From Sphingorhabdus lacus (GTDB lineage Bacteria; Pseudomonadota; Alphaproteobacteria; Sphingomonadales; Sphingomonadaceae), in the NCBI RefSeq assembly GCF_009768975.1, contig NZ_CP035733.1, positions 1,550,001 to 1,614,000 on the forward strand: 64,000 bases of DNA, given 5' to 3'. The notes beneath the pieces were generated by a model. That model worked only from the letters and a program-made list of their open reading frames with translations. It did not search any database and had not been told where the DNA came from. Below are positions 8,855 to 18,136 of this stretch, in pieces. The translations under genes were made by a program, and so were the position numbers. Position 1 is the first letter of the stretch. Every line of letters starts with the position of its first letter.

Positions 8855-9700
8855 ATGGTTCGTTTAATTGCTTTTTTGGTAGGCGTGTTTTTCAGCGGAA
8901 TGCTGCTGATCGGCCTTGGGGACACCATCATTGGTGCAATCAAGGAACCTGCCGTTCCAACTGCCGAGCATGAATTCCATAAAATGCCGCTTGCGGAAAA
9001 ATTCCCGCACGACGGTCCGCTGGGCAAATATAACAAGGGACAGCTGCAGCGCGGCCTTAAGGTATATTCGGAAGTATGTTCGGCATGCCACAGCTTGAAG
9101 CTTGTATCCTTCCGTGACTTTGCAGCCTTGGGCTACAATGAAGAACAGGTGAAGGCGATCGCCAAGGGTTGGAAGACCGAGGTTCCCTCGATCAACCCTG
9201 AAACGGGTGAGCCTGCTACACGGCCTGGTATCCCTGCCGACCGTATTCCTTCACCCTTCCCGAACGAAGTTGCTGCTCGCGCCGCGAACAACAATGCGCT
9301 TCCGCCTGATCTTTCACTGATCACCAAGGCGCGTGCGGATGGCCCAGCCTATGTGTATTCGTTGCTGATCGGCTATGAGGAAACTCAGCCTGCGGAATTG
9401 CTGAAGAAGTTCCCGGATGCAAAGACTCCCGACGGGCTGCACTACAACCCCTATTTCGCGAACCTCAACATCGCGATGGCCGCACCTTTGGCCGCTGACG
9501 ACCAAGTCACCTATGACGATGGTACGAAGGCAACCAAGGCTCAGATGGCCAAGGACGTTGCCGCATTCCTGACCTGGACGGCTGAGCCGAAGATGGAAAA
9601 CCGTAAGAGCGCAGGTTGGGCAGCCCTGATCTTCCTTATTATCTTCACTGGGCTTGCATGGATGTCTTACAAGAGCATCTGGGCCGACAAAAAGCATTGA
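8855..9700 (+). CDS. petC: Cytochrome c1 of the bc1 complex
   Basis: A 281-residue c-type cytochrome that passes electrons from the Rieske protein to cytochrome c. A hydrophobic N-terminal export segment (VRLIAFLVGVFFSGMLLIGL) is followed by the heme-binding CSACH motif (EVCSACHSLKLVSFRDF) and by the methionine-containing region LNIAMAAPL, a candidate axial ligand. A C-terminal membrane anchor (WAALIFLIIFTGLAWMSYKSIW) is present. It ends the petABC operon and is followed by a strong hairpin terminator. Confidence 0.96.
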   Translation: MVRLIAFLVGVFFSGMLLIGLGDTIIGAIKEPAVPTAEHEFHKMPLAEKFPHDGPLGKYNKGQLQRGLKVYSEVCSACHSLKLVSFRDFAALGYNEEQVKAIAKGWKTEVPSINPETGEPATRPGIPADRIPSPFPNEVAARAANNNALPPDLSLITKARADGPAYVYSLLIGYEETQPAELLKKFPDAKTPDGLHYNPYFANLNIAMAAPLAADDQVTYDDGTKATKAQMAKDVAAFLTWTAEPKMENRKSAGWAALIFLIIFTGLAWMSYKSIWADKKH

Positions 9701-9725
9701 TCGCTTAATCAGCGCTAATTTGGAC

Positions 9726-9754
9726 GGGGCCGCACTTTGCGGCCCCTTTCTTTT
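9726..9754 (+). terminator. Rho-independent terminator of petABC
   Basis: An 8-bp stem GGGGCCGC/GCGGCCCC (9726-9733 and 9739-9746) with loop ACTTT is followed by TTTCTTTT, 25 bp after the petC stop. Confidence 0.85.
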
Positions 9755-9766
9755 GCAATCGACCCG

Positions 9767-9795
9767 TTGACGACAGGGCAACTTGCTGGCAATAG
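9767..9795 (+). promoter_or_regulatory. Possible promoter of tRNA-Gly
   Basis: TTGACG (9767-9772) lies 17 bp before CAATAG (9790-9795). The -35 box is good and the -10 box weak; predicted start would be about 20 nt before the tRNA. Confidence 0.4.
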
Positions 9796-9822
9796 CGGCC
9801 CGCTCAACGGTTCGCCGTGACC

Positions 9823-9896
9823 GCGGGTATAGCATAGTGGTAATGCACTAGCCTTCCAAGCTAGCTAGAGGGGTTCGATTCCCCTTACCCGCTCCA
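9823..9896 (+). tRNA. tRNA-Gly(TCC)
   Basis: Acceptor GCGGGTA pairs with TACCCGC, discriminator T and an encoded CCA end at 9896. The anticodon stem CTAGC/GCTAG encloses loop CTTCCAA, giving anticodon TCC. The T arm is GGGGTTCGATTCCCC. All stems pair. Confidence 0.97.
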
Positions 9897-10064
9897 AAGC
9901 TGCAGATAAGGCGCTCAGCCGAACTTGCGCCAAGATGAACATTCCGGCCATCTGATACACTTTGCGACAATGCAGCAATTGCGCTGACACACCCCTGCGA
10001 CATATTATCCCTACATCATAGTCATCCGGCCACTTCGTCGGACTTGATGATAAGGATTGAAAAG

Positions 10065-10652
10065 ATGGATAGGACAAAAATTATAGCAGCTGTGCTTGCA
10101 GCCTCGCTGACAACCGCAGCGCTTTACGCAGCTCCCGGAATGAAAGCGGATGCTGACGGTGACAAGATCGTGACCAAAACGGAAGCGCTTGCGCAGGCAG
10201 ATGCGCGCTTCGCCAAAATGGACGTAAATGGTGACGGTACGCTAAACAGCGCGGATCGTACTGCGATGGCTAAAAAGCATTTTGCAGAAATGGACAGCGA
10301 CAAAAATGGCGCTATCAGTGAAACCGAATTTTTGGCTGCCCATGAAGCACGCATAGCGGAACGCAGAGACCGCCATGTACAACGCGCTGGCCAGTCGAAT
10401 GGCGATGCGAAAGGTCACCGACCGGAACGCCATATGGGTGGGCATGGACGCGGCGGCATGAAGATGCTGGCGCTTGCAGACAGCAATGGCGACAAGGCCG
10501 TGACACAAGCCGAATTTCGAAAAGCAGCTGAAGTGCGCTTTGCCAAGGCCGATACAGATAATGACGGGACCATCACTGCCGCAGAGCGTAAGTCAATGCG
10601 CAAGGACCGCTGGGACCGCCGCCCGCCGCCACCTGAAAGTGGCGCAAAATAA
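10065..10652 (+). CDS. Exported EF-hand calcium-binding protein
   Basis: The 195-residue protein starts with a signal peptide (MDRTKIIAAVLAASLTTAALYAA). Five EF-hand loops follow: DADGDKIVTKTE, DVNGDGTLNSAD, DSDKNGAISETE, DSNGDKAVTQAE and DTDNDGTITAAE. The second, third and fifth fit the canonical pattern; the first and fourth have Lys where Gly is usual at loop position 6. A charged His/Arg/Gly linker separates loops 3 and 4. The ATG at 10065 was chosen over 10044 because AAGGA lies 8 nt upstream. A terminator separates it from the two-component pair downstream, so any functional link is only positional. Confidence 0.88.
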   Translation: MDRTKIIAAVLAASLTTAALYAAPGMKADADGDKIVTKTEALAQADARFAKMDVNGDGTLNSADRTAMAKKHFAEMDSDKNGAISETEFLAAHEARIAERRDRHVQRAGQSNGDAKGHRPERHMGGHGRGGMKMLALADSNGDKAVTQAEFRKAAEVRFAKADTDNDGTITAAERKSMRKDRWDRRPPPPESGAK

Positions 10653-10706
10653 AGAGCTTTGCTGGCGCGATCTTTCCCCTCCCCTTTGGAGATCGTGTCA
10701 AAACTT

Positions 10707-10746
10707 GGCCGGAGAAGTTTCCCCTCCTTCTTCTCCGGCCTTTTTG
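10707..10746 (+). terminator. Rho-independent terminator after the EF-hand gene
   Basis: An 11-bp perfect stem GGCCGGAGAAG/CTTCTCCGGCC (10707-10717 and 10730-10740) is followed by six T residues. Confidence 0.85.
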
Positions 10747-10785
10747 TTGCAGAAGGCCTGATAAAGCGTATCGGTTGAAACCAGC

Positions 10786-11505
10786 ATGAATAAATCCCGT
10801 CCCCATTTGCTGCTTGTCGATGATGAGGCTTCCATCCGCGATCCGCTTGGAAAATATCTGGAGCGGCAAGGCTTTCGCGTTAGCGATGCACCCGATGCGT
10901 CGACGGCGCGTTCCATGCTTTTGTCCTATGATATCGACTTGGTCCTTCTGGATATCATGATGCCCGGCGAAGACGGGTTGAGCCTGTGCCGCCATATTTC
11001 GGCAAATGATGGGCCACCGGTCATATTACTGACCGCCAAGTCAGAAGAAACGGACCGGATCATTGGCCTGGAAATCGGCGCAGATGATTATGTCGTAAAG
11101 CCATTTTCGCCGCGCGAACTCGTCGCGCGTGTCAAAGTTGTATTGCGCCGCATATCGTCGGGCGCACCTAAACCCGACCGGATGGGTGAAGTTTTCAGCT
11201 TTGCGGGCTGGACCCTCAATACGGCGGAACAAAGCCTGCATGATCCCGATGGTGTGCTTATCCCACTGTCTTCTGGCGAACATCGTATGCTCGAAGCTCT
11301 CGTCAGCCGCGCCGGACATATTCTATCCCGCGACCAGTTGCTTGATCTTACACGCGGCCGGGAGGGTGGCCCGTTTGATCGGGCGATAGACAATCAGGTG
11401 AGCCGTCTCCGACGCAAAATTGAAGCAGACCCCAAGGATCCCCAACATATCAAAACTATCTGGGGGGGCGGATATCGCTTTTCCACCGAAGTGAAGCGCC
11501 TCTGA
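10786..11505 (+). CDS. OmpR-family response regulator
   Basis: A 239-residue regulator with receiver acidic pair D12/D13, phosphoacceptor D56 (LVLLDIMMPGEDG), T84 and K105 (DDYVVKPFSPREL). The C-terminal DNA-binding winged helix ends in the standard IKTIWGGGYRFS. It is 2 bp from the following histidine kinase gene, so the two form a transcriptional unit and almost certainly a cognate pair. Target genes are unknown; the EF-hand gene upstream is one candidate. Confidence 0.94.
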   Translation: MNKSRPHLLLVDDEASIRDPLGKYLERQGFRVSDAPDASTARSMLLSYDIDLVLLDIMMPGEDGLSLCRHISANDGPPVILLTAKSEETDRIIGLEIGADDYVVKPFSPRELVARVKVVLRRISSGAPKPDRMGEVFSFAGWTLNTAEQSLHDPDGVLIPLSSGEHRMLEALVSRAGHILSRDQLLDLTRGREGGPFDRAIDNQVSRLRRKIEADPKDPQHIKTIWGGGYRFSTEVKRL

Positions 11506-11507
11506 CA

Positions 11508-12929
11508 ATGCTGAGAGGATTTCGTTTTTGGCCGCGGAGCCTTTATGGGCAGATCCTGTTGGTGACCGCTTCTGCGCTACTAATAGCGCAATCGATAAAT
11601 GCCACCTTGTTGGTCTTCGGCGTGCGAAATCGCGCTGTTTCGGAAACGGCTGCCATGGTTGTAAGCCGGGTCGCCAATCAAATAGAAAGACTTGAAGCGG
11701 AAGGCACCCCTGTCGGCGAACCAGACCGCTGGTTCAAACGACAAGAAAGCCGTTCTGGAGAAAGGCGACGCAGATCTCCCCCCGTTGCTATCACAGTCGG
11801 CACCGGCCCGATTTTGATTGAGCGATCCGACGTGCAAGAGGAGATATCCGAACGAGCCCAGGAATTCTTCCGGCAAGGAGAGATTAATGTATCGGCGGTA
11901 CGCATATCGACCGTATCCGTAAAACTCCTTCCCGCAGCGCTGCGCGAAGCGCAGTTGCGCCGATGGAACGGCGGGCGCATGCGCGACCCCAATCTGCGCG
12001 CTCCCAATCGAGCCGTGTTACTATCGGCCCAACTGCCAGACGGAACGTGGGTCAATGCCGCAGGGCTTGTGCGACCTGATGAAGGTGCATCCATCTTTGC
12101 CCTGCTGCTGCAAACCTTTACCTTGTTTATTGCGGTCATGATCCCTCTCGCGCTAGTCGCGCGCAGAATTGCGGACCCACTTAACAAGCTGACCCAACGC
12201 GTTCAGCGCGTTGGTTTAACCGACGAGGTTGATGTGCTTCAGCCTGCAGGGCCCGATGATGTAAAGCAACTGATAGAGGCCTTTAACGCGATGCATGCGC
12301 GGGTGTCGGCTTTGCTGGGAGAAAAAGACGTCATGCTCGGCGCTATCGGGCATGACCTAAAGACGCCCTTGGCCGCATTGCGCGTTCGCATTGAATCGGT
12401 CGAAGATGATCACGAACGGGAAAAAATGGCCGCGACCGTCGACGAAATGGTCACGATTTTGGATGATATCTTGACCTTAGCCCGTCTCGGCAAATCAGGC
12501 GAAGCGCTCCAAACCGTAGACATCGGCGCGTTGATCGAGTCTGTCGCAGGTGAATTTGAACCTGTCGAGTTCGAGATGCCTGATACTCGCGTTATTGCGA
12601 GCATCAGGCCCGTTTTATTGCGGCGTGCACTTCGGAACTTGATCGGAAATGCGATACTATATGGAAGAGTCGCTGCGATCCAAATTGATAGCCGCGCCAA
12701 TCTCGTGACCATCAATATAGATGATAGAGGCCCCGGTATCGATCCGACCCAAATCGAGAGCATGTTCGAACCCTTCACCCGGGCCGAAAAATCGCGCAGC
12801 AGGTCAACCGGTGGTTCGGGGCTGGGGCTTACCATCTCGCGCGCCATTGCGCGTGCGCATGGTGGTGACCTGACTTTGTCAAATCGCGAAGAAGGTGGCC
12901 TGAGAGCGACCTTTTCATTTCAGGGGTAA
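11508..12929 (+). CDS. Sensor histidine kinase, EnvZ/CpxA-like architecture
   Basis: A 473-residue membrane kinase. Two membrane segments (about 14-37 and 205-222) frame a periplasmic sensor of about 165 residues rich in Arg/Glu. HAMP follows (ARRIADPLNKLTQRV), then HisKA with GAIGHDLKTPLAALR and HATPase_c with NLIGNAILYG, DDRGPGID and GGSGLGLTISRAIA. All boxes are intact. It is co-transcribed with the regulator upstream. Confidence 0.93.
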   Translation: MLRGFRFWPRSLYGQILLVTASALLIAQSINATLLVFGVRNRAVSETAAMVVSRVANQIERLEAEGTPVGEPDRWFKRQESRSGERRRRSPPVAITVGTGPILIERSDVQEEISERAQEFFRQGEINVSAVRISTVSVKLLPAALREAQLRRWNGGRMRDPNLRAPNRAVLLSAQLPDGTWVNAAGLVRPDEGASIFALLLQTFTLFIAVMIPLALVARRIADPLNKLTQRVQRVGLTDEVDVLQPAGPDDVKQLIEAFNAMHARVSALLGEKDVMLGAIGHDLKTPLAALRVRIESVEDDHEREKMAATVDEMVTILDDILTLARLGKSGEALQTVDIGALIESVAGEFEPVEFEMPDTRVIASIRPVLLRRALRNLIGNAILYGRVAAIQIDSRANLVTINIDDRGPGIDPTQIESMFEPFTRAEKSRSRSTGGSGLGLTISRAIARAHGGDLTLSNREEGGLRATFSFQG

Positions 12930-12932
12930 CTG

Positions 12933-12981
12933 TCGGCCTCCGGTCGCGTGGATGTGGGATCGCGTCCGGAGGCCGATGTTT
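12933..12981 (+). terminator. Possible terminator after the kinase gene
   Basis: An 11-bp inverted repeat (TCGGCCTCCGG at 12933-12943, CCGGAGGCCGA at 12966-12976) with a 22-nt loop is followed by TGTTTT. The long loop makes it a weaker candidate than the others. The rest of the gap up to 13167 shows nothing recognisable. Confidence 0.5.
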
Positions 12982-13167
12982 TCGAGCGTAGCGGGTCTAT
13001 GCCGCCAACCTCTGCCGACCGCGCAGAAAGCCATTTCAGATGGACCAGTATCGCAGCTTACGCTGCTCAAGAAATGGCCGTCCAGCCGGTCTAAAATGTA
13101 AAACGGCAGGACGCGGCATTAGTTTACCGATTTAGAAAAGTTTTTTTGAAGCTGGTAAATTGACTTC

Positions 13168-14466
13168 TCAACCAACAGGTTGCGTCTTCCAAGTCCCGCT
13201 CTTTTGATATTCGGGTCGCACATCCGTTGCAGCAGGTAATCGCTCACCACGAAACTGCGTATCGCCACCTCGATCAAGAGCTTCGCGGGAATAGCTGGGG
13301 GTATTATAGACAGTAGTTTCGCGTTGGCGTGTGGCAAGCTGGGCCGCATAGGCAGGATTATGAGATGCCGCCAAAGCGTCGGCTTCGGCCTTGACCCGTG
13401 CGGCCGCGAATTCCCGTTCGTAACGTTGTTGAAGCTTGATGGGGTCAAGATCATCGACCAAAGTTGGCTGCAATACCCGAGGCTTGGGCCCTGGAAAAGG
13501 CTCATAGCCTGCATAACGGCGGAAGAATGCTGACGGCCGGCCGGCACTCCCTTTCCAGCTGTAGAAGCGATGGGCACCGATCGTGCCGACAAAATTCAGG
13601 CTGGGCGCCCAATAGGGATAGACATAAGTCGCATGATAATGCGTTGCCATCCCCACCGGACCATAGACAAATCCAGCAAGTGCCTGAGCCGCTACATTCT
13701 GGGCCCGCAACCACGATATCCGTGCCGGTTGACGCGCCATGGAGCCGTCGCAGCTATAACTGAACTGACACCCGGTTGCGCGTTCGGAACCCTGATAGAT
13801 TACCCCGCATACGCTGTTCGGAAAAGTCGGATGACGCATGCGGTTCAGTATCACTTGCGCCACGGCGCGTTGGCCTGCCTCCGGTTCATTCGCGGCTTCA
13901 TAATAGATCGCATCGGTTAAGCATTTTAACGCCCGGCTATGTTCCGAAGTCCCTGCCTTCAAAATGAACGGCTGCGCACTAGAACCGGATAGTACCATTG
14001 GAGCAACGCCTGCACCATCAGACAGATCACCCTTTAAGCCGGATACCGCGTCCGCGTCAGGTGCCGCTTTCACATCGGTTAGGCTTTGGGGATCTAGGTA
14101 AAAAAATGCCGAACCAGGGAAATTTTCACCGGGCAATTCGGCATCCCAAGTCATTTTGCTTGGCGTAGTCTCTGTGTCCGAACGACCGAATGGCGAGATT
14201 TGCGCGACGGAAGGAACGAAGGCCAATAGGGCAAATGCAATAAGCACTAAAAGAGTTTCGCGCGTACCGAACAACCGACGAGGCGCACTTTTCCTTTTCG
14301 TCCCCACGGACGCTAAGTTCGCTTCGTTTATGTGCTCATGAATCATGTCGCGCTTTGCATTAAGAGATTCGGCAAACCCCAGAAGCCGTCCCATTACATG
14401 AAAGCTTTTACGGCCGCGCCACCGATTTTCGGCCTGTGCCAGCATGGGACGCGGAATGTCGGACAT
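13168..14466 (-). CDS. Cell wall hydrolase, SleB family
   Basis: The C-terminal half carries a SleB (Hydrolase_2) domain: AIYYEAANEPEAGQRAVAQVILNR, CGVIYQGSERATGCQFSYSCDG and the late GMATHYHATYVYPYWA. The putative catalytic Glu is in YYEA. Such enzymes cut peptidoglycan. A membrane segment (ETLLVLIAFALLAFVPSVA) anchors it to the inner membrane with the domain outside. The start is uncertain: 14466, 14394 and 14346 are all in frame and none has a clear ribosome site; 14466 keeps the 25-bp spacing from the glycosyltransferase upstream, 14346 gives a more usual N-terminus. Confidence 0.88.
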   Translation of the reverse strand: MSDIPRPMLAQAENRWRGRKSFHVMGRLLGFAESLNAKRDMIHEHINEANLASVGTKRKSAPRRLFGTRETLLVLIAFALLAFVPSVAQISPFGRSDTETTPSKMTWDAELPGENFPGSAFFYLDPQSLTDVKAAPDADAVSGLKGDLSDGAGVAPMVLSGSSAQPFILKAGTSEHSRALKCLTDAIYYEAANEPEAGQRAVAQVILNRMRHPTFPNSVCGVIYQGSERATGCQFSYSCDGSMARQPARISWLRAQNVAAQALAGFVYGPVGMATHYHATYVYPYWAPSLNFVGTIGAHRFYSWKGSAGRPSAFFRRYAGYEPFPGPKPRVLQPTLVDDLDPIKLQQRYEREFAAARVKAEADALAASHNPAYAAQLATRQRETTVYNTPSYSREALDRGGDTQFRGERLPAATDVRPEYQKSGTWKTQPVG

Positions 14467-14491
14467 GTTAATTATTGTAAAATCGAGAGAT

Positions 14492-15496
14492 TTAGGAACC
14501 GCTTATCAGTACGCCGGCCGCTGCTGACGCCAAAACAACGGCCCGCAACATACGCCCTTTGCGACCCAGTCGTAAGATCGTGCGGCCCACACCCTCGAAG
14601 CCTTCACCGGCCCGCACCTGCTGCAACATCATGCTGAATTCGGGACCTTTCAGCATTTCGTTGGAATAGCGCATACGTTCCACAACCTTACGGCGCACAT
14701 AAGCCGAAGAGTTTTCATTACCGAACAACGCATCCAAAGCATCATAGTGGGGCAAATGCGGCATGTGATCAAAAAGGCTGGCTTTGCCTTCACTGCAACG
14801 CACATGATCAAGCCACGCAACAGCAGCCGCCTTTGCCTGTTCGGCCGCGTGCTTTTGGCTAATTTGCTGCGGGCTGCGCCGATATAGGAGCAACCGATCA
14901 GGCAAATTGCAGATATCCGTAACCAAAGACGCTCTCAACCAAAGGTCATAGTCTTCGGCATGACGAAACGCAGCGCGATAGCCGCCAAGCGCACGGATTA
15001 TGTCCGTTCGCATCATGACCGAAGGATGGCATACAGGCGGACCGTTGCGCAAGCTGAGGCGGGCGTCTTGTGGCGTTAATGGATATCTTTCCACTGCTTT
15101 TTGCAAGAAGCCGTTTTCATCCAGGTCGTGCGTATTGGTTCCGATTATTCCAATGCCTGGATTCGCCGCCAAATAATCGAACTGCAGCCCGAGACGATCC
15201 GGCATTGCGATATCATCACTGTCCATTCGTGCCAGCAGCGGCGATTTTGCCGCTGCAATCAACTCGTTCAAACTCGCCACAAGGCCACGATTTTCACGTT
15301 CAATCAATCGGATACGAGGATCACTGGCTGCCAATCCGTTGAGGATGTGCGAACTGCTATCGGTCGATCCATCGTTAAGGATCAGCAACTCGAAATTCGT
15401 AAAGCTCTGCTGAAGAATCGATTGTACACTGGCGTGTATATGCGGCGCGCCGTTATACACGCTCATGATGACCGAAATTGCGGACCCTGTTGCCAT
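14492..15496 (-). CDS. Family 2 glycosyltransferase
   Basis: A 334-residue GT-A type transferase. The N-terminus SVIMSVYNGAPHIHASVQSILQQSF is the nucleotide-sugar binding start of the GT2 family, with LLILNDGSTDSS (first Asp), LARMDSDDIAMPDRL (DXD motif) and HAEDYDLWLR later. A C-terminal hydrophobic stretch may touch the membrane. The acceptor is unknown; a surface polysaccharide is likely. It shares a strand with the SleB gene and diverges from trmL. Confidence 0.9.
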   Translation of the reverse strand: MATGSAISVIMSVYNGAPHIHASVQSILQQSFTNFELLILNDGSTDSSSHILNGLAASDPRIRLIERENRGLVASLNELIAAAKSPLLARMDSDDIAMPDRLGLQFDYLAANPGIGIIGTNTHDLDENGFLQKAVERYPLTPQDARLSLRNGPPVCHPSVMMRTDIIRALGGYRAAFRHAEDYDLWLRASLVTDICNLPDRLLLYRRSPQQISQKHAAEQAKAAAVAWLDHVRCSEGKASLFDHMPHLPHYDALDALFGNENSSAYVRRKVVERMRYSNEMLKGPEFSMMLQQVRAGEGFEGVGRTILRLGRKGRMLRAVVLASAAAGVLISGS

Positions 15497-15551
15497 GTGG
15501 ACCCTCTAACCGCTAATCGTCACAAATTAGTTTCCAGCGACAGGAATTTTG

Positions 15552-16013
15552 ATGCGCATCGCGCTTTACCAGCCGGACATAGCCGGAAATGTGGGGACAA
15601 TTTTACGGATCTCCGCCTGTTTTAATGTCCCCTGCGATATCATCGAGCCTTGTGGGTTTGCATTTTCGGAACGTGCATTGAAGCGGGCTGGTATGGATTA
15701 TGCCGCCGGAGCTTCGCTACAACGGCATGCGGAATGGGACGCCTTTGAAACCGCTATCGGCGGCGCGCGGCTTGTATTGATGACGACAAAAGGATCAACG
15801 TCATTGACCCGATTTGCGTTTCAGCCGGATGACATCATTTTAATGGGTTCGGAAAGTGCGGGGGTCCCTATGGAGGTGCATGAACGCGCGGATGCTCGCG
15901 TGCACATTCCAATGCATCCCGAATTTCGGTCCTTGAATGTTGCGGTGTCGGCTGGCATCGCTTTAGCCGAAGCATTACGACAAACCAGACAATTCCCGGG
16001 AGAAGATGCGTGA
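15552..16013 (+). CDS. trmL: tRNA (cytidine/uridine 34-2'-O)-methyltransferase TrmL
   Basis: A 153-residue SPOUT methyltransferase that 2'-O-methylates the wobble base of tRNA-Leu. Motifs seen: YQPDIAGNVGTILRISACFN at the N-terminus, then LMGSESAGVP and the C-terminal knot RSLNVAVSAGIALAEAL. Starts at ATG 15552 with AGGA upstream, rather than the overlapping TTG at 15549. Its stop overlaps the GTG start of hemF, so the two are translationally coupled. Confidence 0.94.
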   Translation: MRIALYQPDIAGNVGTILRISACFNVPCDIIEPCGFAFSERALKRAGMDYAAGASLQRHAEWDAFETAIGGARLVLMTTKGSTSLTRFAFQPDDIILMGSESAGVPMEVHERADARVHIPMHPEFRSLNVAVSAGIALAEALRQTRQFPGEDA

Positions 16014-16867
16014 CCCTTACCCTAGATACACGTCAGCAGGCAGCTCGCACCTGGTTTGAATCGCTGAGAGACAGGATATGTGCATCCTTCGAAGAAATTG
16101 AGCGTGAAATGGGTTCGGATGCCGCGTTTGAATATACACCGTGGGACCGTACCGATCATGACGGATCACCGGGCGGCGGAGGCGTCCGCGGCGTGATGAA
16201 GGGCAAGGTTTTCGAAAAAGTCGGCGTAAACGTTTCGACGGTCGGCGGCAGTTTCAATCCCGAATTTGCCAAGACCATTCATGGCGCAGCAGAAGACCCC
16301 AATTTCTTTGCAACGGGAATCAGCCTGGTCGCGCACATGTCCAACCCGCATGTCCCTGCAGTGCATATGAACACCCGTTATCTCGTGACGACCAAAAGCT
16401 GGTTTGGGGGCGGGGCCGACCTCAATCCCCCTATTCCCTATGAAGACGATACGGCCGATTTTCATGCCCGACTTCGGGCCGCGTGTGCGCCATATGGCCC
16501 CGAGGTGTACGAAAAATACCGTGCATGGGCTGAAGAATATTTCTGGATCCCGCATCGCGGCCTTCACCGCGGCGTCGGCGGAATTTTCTACGATCATCTG
16601 GAAAACAGCAGCGATGCACTTTTTGAACAGAATTTCGGCCTAACCCGTGATGTAGGCGAGGCATTTCTTGATATTTTCCCCAAACTGGTTCGCCGCCGGA
16701 TGAACATGGAATATACGCCAGAGCAGAAGCAGGCGCAGCGTCGTTGGCGTGGGCTATATGCCGAATTCAACCTTGTCTATGACCGCGGCACGACCTTTGG
16801 TTTGAAAACTGGCGGAAATGTGGATGCGATTTTGATGAGCCTGCCACCCGAGGTGGCTTGGGATTAA
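16010..16867 (+). CDS. hemF: Oxygen-dependent coproporphyrinogen III oxidase
   Basis: It converts coproporphyrinogen III to protoporphyrinogen IX in heme synthesis, using O2. Conserved blocks: GSPGGGGVRGVMKGKVFEKVGVNVSTV, PAVHMNTRYLVTTKSWFGGGADLNP and HRGLHRGVGGIFYDHL, ending in RGTTFGLKTGGNVDAILMSLPP. The 285 residues match the family. Starts at a GTG overlapping the trmL stop. Heme demand links it loosely to the nearby bc1 operon. Confidence 0.96.
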   Translation: MTLTLDTRQQAARTWFESLRDRICASFEEIEREMGSDAAFEYTPWDRTDHDGSPGGGGVRGVMKGKVFEKVGVNVSTVGGSFNPEFAKTIHGAAEDPNFFATGISLVAHMSNPHVPAVHMNTRYLVTTKSWFGGGADLNPPIPYEDDTADFHARLRAACAPYGPEVYEKYRAWAEEYFWIPHRGLHRGVGGIFYDHLENSSDALFEQNFGLTRDVGEAFLDIFPKLVRRRMNMEYTPEQKQAQRRWRGLYAEFNLVYDRGTTFGLKTGGNVDAILMSLPPEVAWD

Positions 16868-16873
16868 CAAACT

Positions 16874-17461
16874 ATGCCGTTTACACCCATTGCCAAAGGT
16901 GAAATTGGCGCGATCGTGACGTCACTGGAAATGCGAAACAAGCCTTCGCTGCGTGCGCTTCCTGCAACGGATTTGCGGCTGGAGAGATGGCCCAATCCGA
17001 CTGCGGATAAATATCGCACACTGTATCGCCGGATAGGAGAACCCTGGCTTTGGTTCTCCCGGCTTACGCTTGATGATGCCGAATTATGCAGGATCATCCA
17101 TGATCCAAAAGTCCGGATTTGGGCGGTAATTGACCAACGCGGAGTCGAACTCGGAATTGTTGAACTCGATTTTCGTGAATCAGGACAATGCGAAATTGCC
17201 TTTTTTGGGCTTGTGCCCGAGTTAACGGGCAAGGGTCATGGAAAATGGTTGATGGCCATGGCGCTACAATTCGGCTGGAGCGAACCCGGCGTTGAACGCA
17301 TATGGGTGCATACATGCACCCTTGATGCGCCGGGCGCGCTTAATTTCTATATCAATTCAGGCTTCACACCCTATCAGCGGCAGGTGGAAACATTTGTCGA
17401 CCCCCGTCTGATAGGCCTGATACCATCCGATGCCGCGCCCCAGATTCCGGTCATCCCATGA
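16874..17461 (+). CDS. GNAT-family N-acetyltransferase
   Basis: A 195-residue protein with a GNAT fold: [36 protein letters not shown] contains the acetyl-CoA pyrophosphate loop (Q/RxxGxG-like TGKGHG), followed by [23 protein letters not shown]. The substrate is unknown. It starts 6 bp after hemF and its stop overlaps the ATG of lipB. Confidence 0.88.
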   Translation: MPFTPIAKGEIGAIVTSLEMRNKPSLRALPATDLRLERWPNPTADKYRTLYRRIGEPWLWFSRLTLDDAELCRIIHDPKVRIWAVIDQRGVELGIVELDFRESGQCEIAFFGLVPELTGKGHGKWLMAMALQFGWSEPGVERIWVHTCTLDAPGALNFYINSGFTPYQRQVETFVDPRLIGLIPSDAAPQIPVIP

Positions 17462-18123
17462 AAGTTAGTTGGGAAGTTAGCGAAGGTTTAACATCTTACC
17501 CGGACGCTTTGGCGCGCATGGAAAGGTTGCAAAGTGCGATCCGGGAAGAAGATGCCTCAGAACTCATCTGGTTGCTAGAACATCCGCCCCTTTACACGGG
17601 CGGCACCAGTGCGGACCCGGCGGAACTGCTGAGCCGACAATTCCCCGTTTACGACACAGGGCGTGGCGGCCGTTACACCTATCACGGTCCTGGACAACGT
17701 GTCGGCTATGTGATGCTGGATTTGGCGAAACGGTGCAAAGACGTCCGCTGTTTCGTGCATGCTTTGGAAGGCTGGGTCATCGATGCCTTGGCCGAATTTA
17801 ACGTTGAAGCCCGCCGCGCCGACGGGCGTATCGGGATCTGGTGCGATACACGCGACGGACGCGAAGCAAAAATCGGTGCAATCGGAGTGCGGATCCGTCG
17901 CTGGGTCACCATGCATGGATTTGCAGTAAATATTCAGCCGGACCTCAGTCATTTTGGAGGCATCGTTCCTTGCGGTATTGCAGAATATCCGGTCACCAGT
18001 CTTGCAGATCTGGGCATCTCCGCGTCGTTAGCAGATTTTGACGCGGCATTGTTTTCCACATTCCCCCAATTCCTCAACAACCTTGCCAAAGCGAATGGGG
18101 ATTGTAGGGTCCCGATGCCGTGA
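17458..18123 (+). CDS. lipB: Octanoyl-[acyl carrier protein]:protein octanoyltransferase LipB
   Basis: It moves octanoate from ACP to lipoyl domains, the first step of lipoate synthesis. Conserved elements: [33 protein letters not shown]138 in [10 protein letters not shown] and C172 in IVPCGI, which form the Cys/Lys catalytic pair. Length 221 is typical. It overlaps the GNAT gene by 4 bp. No lipA is present in the window. Confidence 0.95.
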   Translation: MKVSWEVSEGLTSYPDALARMERLQSAIREEDASELIWLLEHPPLYTGGTSADPAELLSRQFPVYDTGRGGRYTYHGPGQRVGYVMLDLAKRCKDVRCFVHALEGWVIDALAEFNVEARRADGRIGIWCDTRDGREAKIGAIGVRIRRWVTMHGFAVNIQPDLSHFGGIVPCGIAEYPVTSLADLGISASLADFDAALFSTFPQFLNNLAKANGDCRVPMP

Positions 18124-18136
18124 ATGGAGATTTTTA

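Noticed and set aside
7426-9036. 536-residue open frame on the minus strand
   Set aside because: Antisense to petB; composition is low-complexity and the petB frame has clear family motifs.
11508-11760. Frameshift in the kinase because of its long periplasmic Arg/Glu stretch
   Set aside because: The frame is continuous with both membrane segments, HAMP, H box and ATP-binding boxes intact.
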